Shown: one piece after another, positions 45,457 through 54,548 of the stretch
Position numbering within the stretch: the stretch's first letter is position 1
Layout: the number at the start of each line of letters is the position of its first letter
DNA from: Streptococcus pasteurianus
GTDB lineage: Bacteria > Bacillota > Bacilli > Lactobacillales > Streptococcaceae
NCBI RefSeq assembly: GCF_004843545.1
Contig: NZ_CP039457.1
Coordinates: 1,020,501-1,084,500, forward strand
Reading direction: 5' to 3'
DNA: 64,000 bases
Program-made: the position numbers and the translations under genes
The notes under the pieces: model-generated
What the model was told of the DNA's origin: nothing
What the model saw: the letters and a program-made list of their open reading frames with translations, nothing else
Databases searched by the model: none

Positions 45457-47127
45457 TTAGAACAATCCGATAGCTGTGCCGTCTTCAGCGACGTCCATGT
45501 TAAGTGCAGCTGGTTTTTTAGGTAAACCAGGCATTGTCATCACATCACCTGTGAGAGCGACGATGAAGCCTGCACCAGTTTTTGGTACAAATTCACGGAT
45601 TGTGATATCAAAATCTTCTGGTGCTCCGAGGAGTGCTTGGTTATCAGAGAAGCTGTATTGTGTTTTAGCCATACAAACTGGCAATTTATCCCAGCCGAAT
45701 TGGGCAAATTGTTTCAATTGTGTTTTGGCTTTCTTGCCAAAGATAACTTTGTCACCGCCATAGATTTCAGTCACAATCTTAGTAACTTTTTCTTCAAGAG
45801 AATCTTCATCTGAATAAAGACGTTTGTAATCGGCATTACCATTTTCAACAGCATTAACAACAGCATTGGCAAGGTCGATACCACCGTCAGCACCATTTGC
45901 CCAAACGCTAGCAAGTTCTACTGGAACGTCGATTTCAGCGCAAAGTTCTTTAAGCACAGCAATTTCAGCTTCAGTATCTGCGACAAATTCATTGATTGCT
46001 ACGACTGCTGGTACGCCAAATTTACGAACATTTTCAACGTGACGTTTAAGGTTAGCAAATCCAGCACGAACTGCTTCAACATTTTCTTCACCAAGGTCTG
46101 TTTTAGCTACGCCACCATGCATTTTAAGGGCACGAATTGTAGCAACAATAACAACCGCATCTGGTGTTGTTGGAAGATTTGGTGTTTTGATATCAAGGAA
46201 TTTTTCAGCACCAAGGTCAGCACCAAACCCTGCTTCTGTGATTGTGTAATCAGCTAAGCGAAGCGCTGTTGCTGTTGCAAGAACTGAGTTACAACCATGA
46301 GCAATGTTAGCAAATGGTCCGCCGTGAACAAAAGCTGGTGTTCCGTAGATCGTTTGAACAAGGTTTGGTTTGATAGCGTCTTTAAGGATAAGTGTCAAAG
46401 CACCTTCGACTTTAAGATCACGAACGTAAACTGGTGTACGGTCATAACGGTAAGCAACCACGATATTTGCCAAACGTTCTTTCAAATCGTTGATATCAGT
46501 TGCTAAGCACAAGATTGCCATGATTTCTGAGGCAACAGTGATGTCAAAACCGTCTTCACGTGGAATACCATTAACAGGGCTGCCAAGACCAATTGTGACA
46601 TGACGAAGGGCGCGGTCATTGAGGTCAACAACACGTTTCCAAATAATACGACGTTGGTCAATGCCAAGCTCGTTTCCTTGATGAAGGTGATTATCGATAA
46701 TTGCTGAAAGGGCATTGTTTGCCGTCGTAATCGCATGCATATCACCTGTAAAGTGGAGATTAATATCTTCCATTGGAAGAACTTGGGCGTAACCACCACC
46801 TGCTGCTCCACCTTTGATTCCCATGACAGGACCAAGAGATGGTTCACGCAAAGCAAGCATAGTTTTTCTGCCGATTTTATTTAAAGCATCAGCAAGACCG
46901 ATTGACATTGTTGATTTTCCTTCACCTGCCGGTGTTGGGTTAATCGCTGTTACAAGAACCAATTTACCTGGTTTGTTTTCTTGGATAGATTTGATTTTAT
47001 CGAAAGACAATTTAGCTTTGTATTTGCCATAAAGTTCAATATCATCAAATGTAATACCGACTTTTTCAACAACTTCTGTGATTGGTTTGAGTGCGACACT
47101 TTGTGCAATTTCGATATCAGATTTCAC
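45457..47127 (-). CDS. fhs: formate--tetrahydrofolate ligase
   Basis: A 556-residue ATP-dependent enzyme making 10-formyl-tetrahydrofolate for purine and formyl-Met synthesis. The P-loop [18 protein letters not shown] (~64-81), [19 protein letters not shown] (~94-112) and [16 protein letters not shown] are diagnostic. Length is typical. It appears to be a single-gene unit with its own terminator. A -10-like TATAAT is at 47165-47170 without a good -35. Confidence 0.96.
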   Translation of the reverse strand: MKSDIEIAQSVALKPITEVVEKVGITFDDIELYGKYKAKLSFDKIKSIQENKPGKLVLVTAINPTPAGEGKSTMSIGLADALNKIGRKTMLALREPSLGPVMGIKGGAAGGGYAQVLPMEDINLHFTGDMHAITTANNALSAIIDNHLHQGNELGIDQRRIIWKRVVDLNDRALRHVTIGLGSPVNGIPREDGFDITVASEIMAILCLATDINDLKERLANIVVAYRYDRTPVYVRDLKVEGALTLILKDAIKPNLVQTIYGTPAFVHGGPFANIAHGCNSVLATATALRLADYTITEAGFGADLGAEKFLDIKTPNLPTTPDAVVIVATIRALKMHGGVAKTDLGEENVEAVRAGFANLKRHVENVRKFGVPAVVAINEFVADTEAEIAVLKELCAEIDVPVELASVWANGADGGIDLANAVVNAVENGNADYKRLYSDEDSLEEKVTKIVTEIYGGDKVIFGKKAKTQLKQFAQFGWDKLPVCMAKTQYSFSDNQALLGAPEDFDITIREFVPKTGAGFIVALTGDVMTMPGLPKKPAALNMDVAEDGTAIGLF

Positions 47128-47689
47128 GGGATTCTCCTCTGGTTAGTTAATGATTAATAAAAATATTATAACATACTTTTTCAAAAACGCACATTATTTC
47201 CTTTTGTAAATATCAATGTTCGTTTTTTGTGTTTATGAAATTTACAACAATAGTTTTAAATTAATTAAAAACAACTTTTCGTTAAATACGATAACTTAGG
47301 CTAATATATGATTGTCTCGGTAAAAGAGTTTTGAGAGTATTAAACCAATCCCAGTACTAATCAGAACTTTTAATAAACTAATTACAAGTCAAAAGGACAG
47401 TTACTAATAAGAAATACCGAACAATCAAGGTCAAAAGTAGATTACTTCGGTTGAAAACAAGATTTGTATTTAGTAAGCCTTGGATTGTTGCACTGATAAG
47501 GCTGATTGTTTGGTGATATTAATTATTCCACCATCAATATTGAGTGTAGATATTTCTTAAAGAAGTATCTTCGTTATTATTATCGGAATGAATAGCACCT
47601 TCGGTAGAAGTCAAATTAAGACCTGATAAAAATGATGCCACCACTCCTGCTAAAGGCGCTAGAAACATTAATCGCATGAAAATGGAAGA

Positions 47690-48296
47690 TTCACCGTATG
47701 TTCGTTTAGTATTCGTGGATTTTCTGCCATAGCTTATCTAACTTCTTCAGATTCAGAAACAGCAATTAAACCATTTAAATAAAGGGTGGACTAACAGTAA
47801 AGGTATTGACAACACTACTGTCGTAACGTTCCAAAACTACCATCTGAATAGATAGCTAAATCATCATAATCAGATTGTCGATTGGTACTACGATATATCA
47901 CACCGTTTTTAATCACATAACCTGACGTATTAGCGCTGTAATAGTCACCGTTAATGGCAAAAATGCATTTTTACTTGAAGCTATACTAGACGTGGTTTCT
48001 GTAATATTCGTTCCCAAAGTGTCCTGCGCTAACGCTGTTTTTAAATAATCTGTACTAGAAAGTGTAATATCTGCTACATAATACGTTGTATTGCTTGTGT
48101 TTCCTGTCGTAATGATGATAGAGATATTGTCATCTTGATATGAAGTATCTGTTGTCGTCACTTCGCCTGTTTCTGTCGATGCCGTCGTGCTACTGCAACT
48201 TTAGTTACCGCTGATGGTATCACAAATGTTTTCAAAAGAACATAAACATTTGCAGATAATATAACAAAGTGTAAGCATATTTTTTAGAAGTCTCAT
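47690..48296 (-). pseudogene. decayed phosphodiester glycosidase (NAGPA-domain) gene
   Basis: From an ATG at 48296, pieces in different frames read as a membrane-anchored protein. A signal-anchor-like stretch is followed by VLLKTFVIPSAVTKVAV, EVTTTDTSYQDDNISI, TYYVADITLSSTDYLK and SSIASSKNAF. After a frameshift come FAINGDYYSANTSGYVIKN and YDDLAIYSDGSFGT, the heart of a phosphodiester glycosidase domain found in exopolysaccharide-related proteins. Several frameshifts and stops follow. The remaining 47128-47690 shows no gene I can support. Confidence 0.7.
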
Positions 48297-48407
48297 CACC
48301 TTCTCTGTTCATCCAACATAAACTTAGTTAAGCCTATCAAATTTGGCCAAAGATCTTCTGAAAAATAGCTAAAAGAAAACCAAATTCTTGATTTTTGTAT
48401 TAATCAA

Positions 48408-48436
48408 TTTACGAAAAAAATGTTTTTGTGTACAAT
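48408..48436 (+). promoter_or_regulatory. coaB promoter, possibly leaderless
   Basis: TTTACG (48408-48413), 17-bp spacer, TACAAT (48431-48436). The ATG of coaB begins 7 bases after the -10, where transcription would start, and no ribosome site is present. Confidence 0.5.
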
Positions 48437-48442
48437 AAATCT

Positions 48443-49129
48443 ATGAAAATCTTAATCACATCTGGTGGAACAACCGAAAAAATCGATTCTGTTCGTGGTA
48501 TTACTAATCACGCAACAGGAAGTTTAGGAAAATACATTGCAGAAATGTTTTTACAAAATGGGCACGAGGTGACTTTAGTAACAACCAAAGGAGCTGTCAA
48601 ACCACAAAAACAACCATATTTGACAACCTATATCGTCTCAAATGTTGATAGTTTGGTTGAAACTTTAGAGCCACTTGTTAAGACACATGACATTTTTATT
48701 CATAGCATGGCTGTGTCTGATTACACTCCTCTCTATATGACTGATTTAGATGAGATTGAAAATGCTGAGCACATTTCAGATTTGCTGACACAGCAAAATA
48801 CCGAATCAAAAATTTCATCTAAAGCAGACTATCAAGTGCTCTTTTTAAAGAAAACGCCTAAAGTTATCAGCTTGATCAAAACATGGAATCCTGATATCAT
48901 GCTGATTGGCTTTAAATTATTGGTTAACATCAGCAAGGATGAATTGTTTGCGGTGGCGCGTGCTAGTTTGAAGAAAAATAAAGCACACTATATCGTCGCC
49001 AATGATTTAAGTGAAATCAATGGGACACAGCACCACGCTTATTTGCTCAGTGAAAACGACGTAACCGAAGCCGAAACAAAAGCTGAGCTGGCTAAATTAA
49101 TTTTTGAAAGGGTGACAAATCATGACTAA
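48443..49129 (+). CDS. coaB: phosphopantothenate--cysteine ligase
   Basis: A 228-residue monofunctional CoaB that joins cysteine to 4-phosphopantothenate in coenzyme A synthesis. MKILITSGGTTEKIDSVRGI (1-20) with TNHATGSLGKYIAE, and later FIHSMAVSDYTP and KADYQVLFLKKTPKVI, match the family. Streptococci carry separate CoaB and CoaC, unlike the fused form in many bacteria. I chose the ATG at 48443; an in-frame GTG five codons upstream overlaps the -10 box. It overlaps coaC by 8 bases. Confidence 0.93.
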   Translation: MKILITSGGTTEKIDSVRGITNHATGSLGKYIAEMFLQNGHEVTLVTTKGAVKPQKQPYLTTYIVSNVDSLVETLEPLVKTHDIFIHSMAVSDYTPLYMTDLDEIENAEHISDLLTQQNTESKISSKADYQVLFLKKTPKVISLIKTWNPDIMLIGFKLLVNISKDELFAVARASLKKNKAHYIVANDLSEINGTQHHAYLLSENDVTEAETKAELAKLIFERVTNHD

Positions 49130-49667
49130 AACAATCGTACTGGCTGTTTCAGGGAGCATTTCTGCCTATAAAGCAGCTGATTTAAGCAATCAGTTAACCA
49201 AATTAGGGTATCAAGTGCACGTTTTAATGACTGAGGCTGCAACGCAATTTATAACGCCACTAACATTGCAAGTTTTATCAAAAAATCCTGTTCATCTTGA
49301 TGTTATGAAAGAAGACGACCCAAAAGTTGTTAATCATATTGAACTAGCAAAACAAGCCGACTTATTCGTAGTTGCTCCTGCTTCTGCTAATACAATCGCT
49401 AAATTAGCTCATGGTATCGCAGATAATATTGTTACAGCAACTGCGCTAGCTTTGCCGACAGATACTCCCAAATTGATTGCGCCAGCTATGAATACCAAGA
49501 TGTATGACAATCCACTAACGCAACGCAATTTACAAATCTTGCAAGAAGTCGGTTATCAAGAAATTGAACCGCGTTCAAGCATGCTTGCCTGCGGTGATGT
49601 TGGACGTGGTGCTCTTGCTGAATTAGACGCTATCATTCAAAAAATTCAAGACACCATTGAGAACTAA
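49122..49667 (+). CDS. coaC: phosphopantothenoylcysteine decarboxylase
   Basis: A 181-residue flavoprotein that decarboxylates 4-phosphopantothenoylcysteine. VLAVSGSISAYKAADLSNQL (~5-24), VVAPASANTIAKLAHGIADN (~84-103), the substrate-clamp LIAPAMNTKMYDNP (~123) and the catalytic Cys in MLACGDVGRGALAE (~157) are present. It is translationally coupled to coaB and followed by the pantothenate transport gene. Confidence 0.95.
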   Translation: MTKTIVLAVSGSISAYKAADLSNQLTKLGYQVHVLMTEAATQFITPLTLQVLSKNPVHLDVMKEDDPKVVNHIELAKQADLFVVAPASANTIAKLAHGIADNIVTATALALPTDTPKLIAPAMNTKMYDNPLTQRNLQILQEVGYQEIEPRSSMLACGDVGRGALAELDAIIQKIQDTIEN

Positions 49668-49683
49668 AAATCAAAACCGACAC

Positions 49684-49712
49684 TTGTCGAGACAGCTGTA
49701 AATTGGTATAAT
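49684..49712 (+). promoter_or_regulatory. panT promoter
   Basis: TTGTCG (49684-49689), 17-bp spacer, TATAAT (49707-49712) preceded by TTGG. It would allow panT expression apart from coaBC. Confidence 0.55.
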
Positions 49713-49777
49713 GAATTGGACATTTGGAAAACTAAAAATTTCAAATGCTACATTTTTCAGTCCATTTAGGAGGAATT

Positions 49778-50350
49778 ATGAAAAAAAATAAAGCAGCAAC
49801 CGATGTTGCTATTATTGCTATCTTCTTTGCTATTATGCTTGTGATAAATTTTCTAACAAGCTTAGTGTTTAACCTTTGGCCTGTTCCAATCAAGCCTACG
49901 CTCGTGCATGTTCCAGTTATTATCGCTTCTATTGTCTATGGACCACGAATTGGCGCTATCCTAGGTGGATTAATGGGGATTATGAGTGTTACCGTAAACA
50001 CTCTGACATTGTTACCAACAAGTTATCTCTTTTCTCCATTCGTTGAAAACGGGAATTTTGCTTCGCTAATCATTGCTCTTGTTCCACGTATTCTAATCGG
50101 TATAACACCTTATTTTGTTTATAAATGGCTACATAATAGAACTGGACTTGTTATCGCTGGTGCGATTGGTTCGATGACAAATACCATTTTCGTTTTGGGA
50201 GGCATTTTCCTACTCTTCTCAAACGTTTATAACGGAAATATCCAAGCTCTGCTTGCTATTGTTTTTGGAACAAATGCTATCGCTGAAATGATTATTTCTG
50301 CCATTTTAACACTTGCACTTGTTCCAAGTTTACAAAAAATTAAAAATTAA
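49778..50350 (+). CDS. panT: ECF transporter S component, pantothenate (PanT-like)
   Basis: A 190-residue protein with about six predicted helices. IIAIFFAIMLVINFLTSLVF (~12-31) and VPIKPTLVHVPVIIASIVYG (~36-55) are typical of ECF substrate-binding subunits. Placement right after coaB-coaC makes pantothenate the likely ligand. I chose the ATG at 49778 (MKKNKAATD) because TTAGGAGGAATT lies just upstream; the frame is open eleven codons earlier without a site. Confidence 0.85.
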   Translation: MKKNKAATDVAIIAIFFAIMLVINFLTSLVFNLWPVPIKPTLVHVPVIIASIVYGPRIGAILGGLMGIMSVTVNTLTLLPTSYLFSPFVENGNFASLIIALVPRILIGITPYFVYKWLHNRTGLVIAGAIGSMTNTIFVLGGIFLLFSNVYNGNIQALLAIVFGTNAIAEMIISAILTLALVPSLQKIKN

Positions 50351-50528
50351 TGTTGAAAATCATGGGCTAAAAAGCTCGTGATTTTTTACTTAAAGCTAGT
50401 AAAATTTTCAAGTGTTTTCAAGAGTTAAACAACCGTTTGCGTAATCTTCAAAAAATTCCTCAAAACCCTTATATATCAATATATTCACTTATCTCAAATT
50501 AGGACTAGAAAAATCTTTTACAAAGTGG

Positions 50529-50547
50529 TATAATGAAAGCGTTTAGA
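50529..50547 (+). promoter_or_regulatory. pgmA extended -10 promoter with cre-like site
   Basis: TGG-TATAAT (-10 at 50529-50534) forms an extended -10 with a weak -35. TGAAAGCGTTTAGA (50534-50547) matches the cre consensus at 13 of 14 positions and sits at the transcription start. Confidence 0.5.
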
Positions 50548-50570
50548 AGAACAGAAAAAGGAGTTCCATT

Positions 50571-52286
50571 ATGACTTACACTGAAAACTATCAAAAATGG
50601 CTTGACTTTGCGGAACTACCCGACTATCTCCGCGAAGAATTGGTAGCCATGGATGAGAAAACCAAAGAAGACGCCTTCTATACAAATCTTGAGTTTGGTA
50701 CTGCAGGCATGCGTGGTATCATTGGTGCTGGTACTAACTGCATTAACATCTACGTTGTCCGCCAAGCAACTGAAGGTTTGGCAAAACTCATCGAAACTAA
50801 AGGTGAAGACGTTAAAAAACGTGGTGTTGCGATTGCTTACGATTCTCGCCACTTCTCACCAGAATTCGCATTTGAATCTGCTCAAGTTTTAGCAAAACAT
50901 GGTATTAAAACTTATGTCTTTGAATCACTTCGTCCAACACCAGAATTGTCATTTGCAGTTCGTCATCTTGGCACATTTGCAGGTATCATGGTAACTGCTA
51001 GTCACAACCCAGCTCCATTTAACGGTTATAAAGTTTATGGTGAAGACGGTGGACAAATGCCACCAGCTGACGCTGACGCTTTGACTGACTTTATCCGTGC
51101 TATCGAAGATCCATTTGCTATCGAATTGGCTGACCTTGAAGAAAGCAAGGCTTCTGGTCTTATCGAAGTTATCGGTGAAGCTGTCGATGCTGAATACCTT
51201 AAAGAAGTCAAAGATGTTAACATCAACCAAAAATTGATTGATGAATACGGTAAAGACATGAAGATTGTTTACACACCACTTCATGGTACTGGTGAAATGC
51301 TTGCTCGTCGCGCACTTGCTCAAGCTGGTTTTGATTCAGTTCAAGTTGTTGAAGCTCAAGCTGTTCCAGACCCAGATTTCTCTACTGTAAAATCTCCAAA
51401 TCCAGAAAACCAAGAAGCTTTTGCTCTTGCTGAAGAACTTGGTCGTAAAGTTGACGCTGATGTTCTTGTCGCAACTGACCCAGATGCTGACCGTCTCGGC
51501 GTTGAAATTCGTCAAGCAGACGGTTCATACCGTAACCTTTCTGGTAACCAAATCGGTGCCATTATCGCTAAATATATTCTTGAAGCTCACAAAACAGCTG
51601 GAACTCTTCCAGAAAATGCAGCTTTGGCAAAATCAATCGTTTCAACTGAATTGGTAACAAAAATTGCTGAAAGCTACGGCGCTACAATGTTTAATGTCTT
51701 GACTGGTTTCAAATTTATCGCTGAAAAAATTCAAGAATTTGAAGAAAAACATAACCACACTTACATGTTTGGTTTCGAAGAAAGCTTCGGTTACCTCATT
51801 AAACCGTTCGTACGTGATAAAGATGCTATTCAAGCTGTTCTTATCGTTGCTGAAATTGCAGCTTACTATCGCTCACGTGGTTTGACATTGGCTGACGGTA
51901 TTGAAGAAATCTACAAAGAATACGGGTACTTCGCGGAAAAAACAATCTCAGTTACGCTTAGCGGTGTTGATGGAGCTGCTGAAATCAAGAAAATTATGGA
52001 TAAATTCCGTGACAATGCCCCTGCACAATTCAACACAACTGATATTGTAAAAACTGAAGACTTCTTGACTCAAACAGCCACAAGCGCAAACGGCGTTGAA
52101 AAATTGACAACTCCACCAAGCAATGTATTGAAATACACACTTGCAGACGATTCTTGGATTGCCGTTCGCCCTTCAGGTACTGAACCAAAAATCAAATTCT
52201 ATATCGCTACAGTTGGTACAGACTTAGCTGATGCAGAAGCTAAAATTACTAATATCGAAAAAGAAATCAACAATTTCGTTAAATAA
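50571..52286 (+). CDS. pgmA: phosphoglucomutase (phosphohexomutase family)
   Basis: A 571-residue alpha-D-phosphohexomutase interconverting glucose-1-phosphate and glucose-6-phosphate, needed for glycolipid and polysaccharide precursors. The catalytic serine loop is TASHNPAPFNGYKVYG (~145), the metal-binding loop ATDPDADRLG (~305), the sugar-binding loop FGFEESFGYLI (~400) and the phosphate-binding loop RPSGTEPKIKFY (~535). Four domains are complete. AAAAGGAG precedes the ATG. The gene is followed by a terminator and then the end of a mobile element. Confidence 0.94.
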   Translation: MTYTENYQKWLDFAELPDYLREELVAMDEKTKEDAFYTNLEFGTAGMRGIIGAGTNCINIYVVRQATEGLAKLIETKGEDVKKRGVAIAYDSRHFSPEFAFESAQVLAKHGIKTYVFESLRPTPELSFAVRHLGTFAGIMVTASHNPAPFNGYKVYGEDGGQMPPADADALTDFIRAIEDPFAIELADLEESKASGLIEVIGEAVDAEYLKEVKDVNINQKLIDEYGKDMKIVYTPLHGTGEMLARRALAQAGFDSVQVVEAQAVPDPDFSTVKSPNPENQEAFALAEELGRKVDADVLVATDPDADRLGVEIRQADGSYRNLSGNQIGAIIAKYILEAHKTAGTLPENAALAKSIVSTELVTKIAESYGATMFNVLTGFKFIAEKIQEFEEKHNHTYMFGFEESFGYLIKPFVRDKDAIQAVLIVAEIAAYYRSRGLTLADGIEEIYKEYGYFAEKTISVTLSGVDGAAEIKKIMDKFRDNAPAQFNTTDIVKTEDFLTQTATSANGVEKLTTPPSNVLKYTLADDSWIAVRPSGTEPKIKFYIATVGTDLADAEAKITNIEKEINNFVK

Positions 52287-52303
52287 TGATTGATTAATAT
52301 CAA

Positions 52304-52337
52304 AACAACTCCTTCTATCATGAGGAGTTGTTTTTTT
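52304..52337 (+). terminator. terminator after pgmA
   Basis: AACAACTCCT (52304-52313) / AGGAGTTGTT (52323-52332) followed by TTTTTTT. It closes the pgmA transcript just before the mobile element. Confidence 0.9.
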
Positions 52338-52387
52338 ACTTATTTAATAAAGAATTTACATCAATCTTTTTCTATTATCTATCCATA

Positions 52388-52430
52388 AGTCCGCAAATGC
52401 TGGAATATCCCGTATTTACGGACTTTTTTT
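52388..52430. repeat. hairpin near the right end of the Tn916-like element
   Basis: AGTCCG (52388-52393) pairs with CGGACT (52419-52424), followed by TTTTTTT. It lies between the pgmA terminator and the integrase gene, where the element boundary is expected. It might terminate transcripts leaving or entering the element. The exact end cannot be set without an empty-site sequence. Confidence 0.45.
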
Positions 52431-52493
52431 AACTTTCTTATCGGTTGATACATTGCATAACTCCGCTTATTTCCGCTTCAATCTGCCTTGAAA

Positions 52494-52529
52494 AGTAGTA
52501 AATCAGTAGTAATTCTGTCTTTTACTACT
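52494..52529. promoter_or_regulatory. integrase arm-type binding sites (DR2-like)
   Basis: AGTAGTAA occurs at 52494-52501 and 52505-52512 (11 bp apart), and inverted at 52522-52529, overlapping the int stop codon. Tn916 integrase binds AGTAGTAA-type direct repeats near the element ends through its N-terminal domain. The position, within ~35 bp of int, matches that arrangement. Confidence 0.65.
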
Positions 52530-53718
52530 AGGCTACAAATCGCTGTAATTCTGATTTTACAGTTTCCAGCGAAGCATGAGCGTAAAGGTTCAGCGTGATA
52601 GTTATATTTGAATGTCCCATAACATATTGCAATGCCTTTGGGTTCATTCCTGCATTTGCTAATCTTGTGCAGAATATATGACGCATGATGTGTGGTGTAA
52701 TTCTAGGTAGCTGTTCTTCGTGATTACCGTTGTACTTCTCTACAAGGTTTCTGAACATTGCTTTATAGTTTACTGCCACTTGCGGATTGCCGTTGCGATT
52801 GATAAATAGAAAATCTCTGTAACCGTCAATCACAAGGTCTTTCTGTTTCCTGCGGTGTTTCAGTATGTTCTTAAATGATTGATACACCTCGTCGCTCATA
52901 GGTATCTGTCTGATACCATTTTCTGATTTTGGTGGTTGCACCACATAACCAATTTTCGATACTTTGATAAGCTGGTGGTCGATATTGATTATTCTGTTTT
53001 TAAAGTCTAAATCATTTACTGTCAGTCCGCAAAATTCAGAAATACGAAGTCCAGTCCGTAACAAAATGATGATTTCATCATAATGCTTTCGGTAACATAC
53101 ATCACTTTTAACATAGGTCAGCAGTTGTTCTTCCTGCTCCTGCGTCAAGGCTTGTCGGTTCTCCGTGTCATTTTTCATTACACTACTTAAACTAAAATCA
53201 AATGGGTTCTTTCTGATACAATCATCATGCAATGCCATTTTAAACGCTGGCTTCAATGCTCTTTTATAAAAAAGAACCGTACCATACGCCAGCCCATTGT
53301 CCTTTAATTCAAGTAGCCAAGTCTTAACATCTGAAATTTTAACCGTATCAATGCTTTTTGCACCAAGCTTGTCCTTTTTCAAAAATTCCAGTAGGTAACT
53401 GTAAGTGTTTTGTGTAGTCAGCCTTGCATTTCTCTGTTGTTTCAGATATTTCTTGAAAAGCTCATACACCGTCATTTTCTTTCCAACGGTGTCTATGCCG
53501 TCGTTGATGTCTTGACGTATTTCTTGCTCTTTTTCCCGTAAGGAAATATCTTCACGTTTTCCTGCTGGCGTTCTGTCTGTCGGTACAAGTTTCCATGCGT
53601 AAACAAATTGCGTTTTTCCAAATGCGTCCACATATTTATATGCGTATCTCCCGTCTTTTCGCTGGCTCTCACCCGTTCTTAATATACGATTTTTGTTATC
53701 CCGTCTTTTTTCAGACAT
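52528..53718 (-). CDS. int: Tn916-family tyrosine integrase
   Basis: A 396-residue site-specific recombinase starting MSEKRRDNKNRILRTGESQR, the arm-binding domain shared with Tn916 Int. The core-binding domain is ~90-180. The catalytic residues are visible: Arg in ILLRTGLRISEFCG (~224), His-x-x-Arg in TPHIMRHIFCTRL (~341), His in YVMGHSNI and the nucleophile Tyr in TLNLYAHA (~379). It excises and inserts the element. The usual Tn916 order (orf7, orf8, xis, int) is kept. The gene appears intact. Confidence 0.95.
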   Translation of the reverse strand: MSEKRRDNKNRILRTGESQRKDGRYAYKYVDAFGKTQFVYAWKLVPTDRTPAGKREDISLREKEQEIRQDINDGIDTVGKKMTVYELFKKYLKQQRNARLTTQNTYSYLLEFLKKDKLGAKSIDTVKISDVKTWLLELKDNGLAYGTVLFYKRALKPAFKMALHDDCIRKNPFDFSLSSVMKNDTENRQALTQEQEEQLLTYVKSDVCYRKHYDEIIILLRTGLRISEFCGLTVNDLDFKNRIINIDHQLIKVSKIGYVVQPPKSENGIRQIPMSDEVYQSFKNILKHRRKQKDLVIDGYRDFLFINRNGNPQVAVNYKAMFRNLVEKYNGNHEEQLPRITPHIMRHIFCTRLANAGMNPKALQYVMGHSNITITLNLYAHASLETVKSELQRFVA

Positions 53719-53796
53719 TGCTTTTCGCTCCTTTCAGAACGGAAAGAGCTTCGATATGAGATATTATAATTATACCACATACGAAGCCCGTTTTCA

Positions 53797-54000
53797 CTAT
53801 ATAACATTCAAGGTATCAAAGAATTTTTCAAAGGGTTTACGCTTTATCTGAATACGGTTTCCATTCATAATAAACCAGTCAGCGTCGGGATTTTCTTCTA
53901 CCAGCCTACGCAATTTCTTTTCGCCAATTCTAAAATATGTTGAAGCTTTTTCCAAAGTTAAAGAATATTTCAACCAGATAGGCACATCAGTATTGTTCAT
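53797..54000 (-). CDS. xis: Tn916-type excisionase
   Basis: A 67-residue winged-helix directionality factor. [20 protein letters not shown] and [19 protein letters not shown] are nearly the Tn916 Xis pattern. It bends DNA at the element ends with Int to drive excision. It lies 78 bases before int on the same strand; GGGGGTG before the ATG is the ribosome site. Confidence 0.93.
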   Translation of the reverse strand: MNNTDVPIWLKYSLTLEKASTYFRIGEKKLRRLVEENPDADWFIMNGNRIQIKRKPFEKFFDTLNVI

Positions 54001-54314
54001 AATCTATGCACCCCCTTTACTGTGTGTCGTTTTTTACAAGCAGGCAGACGGCTTTGGAAAGCTCCGTTAGTATTTCAACTATTCCCATTCTTGTGGGAAG
54101 AACCGCATCATGCGGACGTATCATTATTCTGTGAGGATAGGTCGTGGCAAAGCGACTTTTCCAACAGTCGCTCTCGGATCACTGCGTGGGTCGCTCGCTT
54201 TATTTTGGAAAGGTCATGGCGTACAGTCCCCGTGGCTTGCTATCTCACAAACGTATCTGTCTGCTTTATTCAGTTGTCAAAGACCAGACGGGCATAATCA
54301 ATCCCGATATGAAA
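54001..54314. other. GC-richer non-coding region between orf8-like gene and xis
   Basis: About 310 bp without a credible gene. It contains several short perfect stems: CCGCA-TCA-TGCGG, GCGACT/AGTCGC, GTCG/CGAC. Base composition is visibly richer in G+C than its neighbours. In Tn916-like elements the corresponding region separates regulatory from excision genes. It may be a structured RNA or protein-binding region; overlapping plus-strand frames have no ribosome sites. Confidence 0.4.
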
Positions 54315-54548
54315 TTAGAAGCGTTTAATATAAAAGTTTAAAATTTTACGAATAATCGCTTCTTTGATAAAACCTTTCATTTCCAAATCTACCGCAAGAC
54401 GCAAGTTGTTGTTATCGTCGTAAAACGGACGCATACAGCATTGATTGATATATGGGTCATAAAATTCCAAGATTTTTGAAATAGCTGTTTCATCGCCGTC
54501 GCAGGCTTTGGAAATAACCGTGAAAGTCGGTGTCAGCTCTTTTGGCAT
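54315..54548 (-). CDS. Tn916 Orf8-like helix-turn-helix protein
   Basis: A 77-residue protein starting MPKELTPTFTVISKACDGDE with ISKILEFYDPYINQCCMRPF and a C-terminal FIKEAIIRKILNFYIKRF. The pattern matches the small conjugative-transposon regulators (Orf8) next to the sigma-like Orf7. The DGDETAISKIL...YDPYI part resembles sigma region 2. It overlaps the sigma gene by 16 bases. In Tn916 the pair boosts expression of excision and transfer genes. Confidence 0.85.
   Translation of the reverse strand: MPKELTPTFTVISKACDGDETAISKILEFYDPYINQCCMRPFYDDNNNLRLAVDLEMKGFIKEAIIRKILNFYIKRF

Noticed and set aside
54022..54328. Overlapping plus-strand frames of 65-91 codons between the orf8-like gene and xis
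   Set aside because: Three frames are open at once with no ribosome sites, which reflects base composition more than coding; treated as a non-coding structured region.
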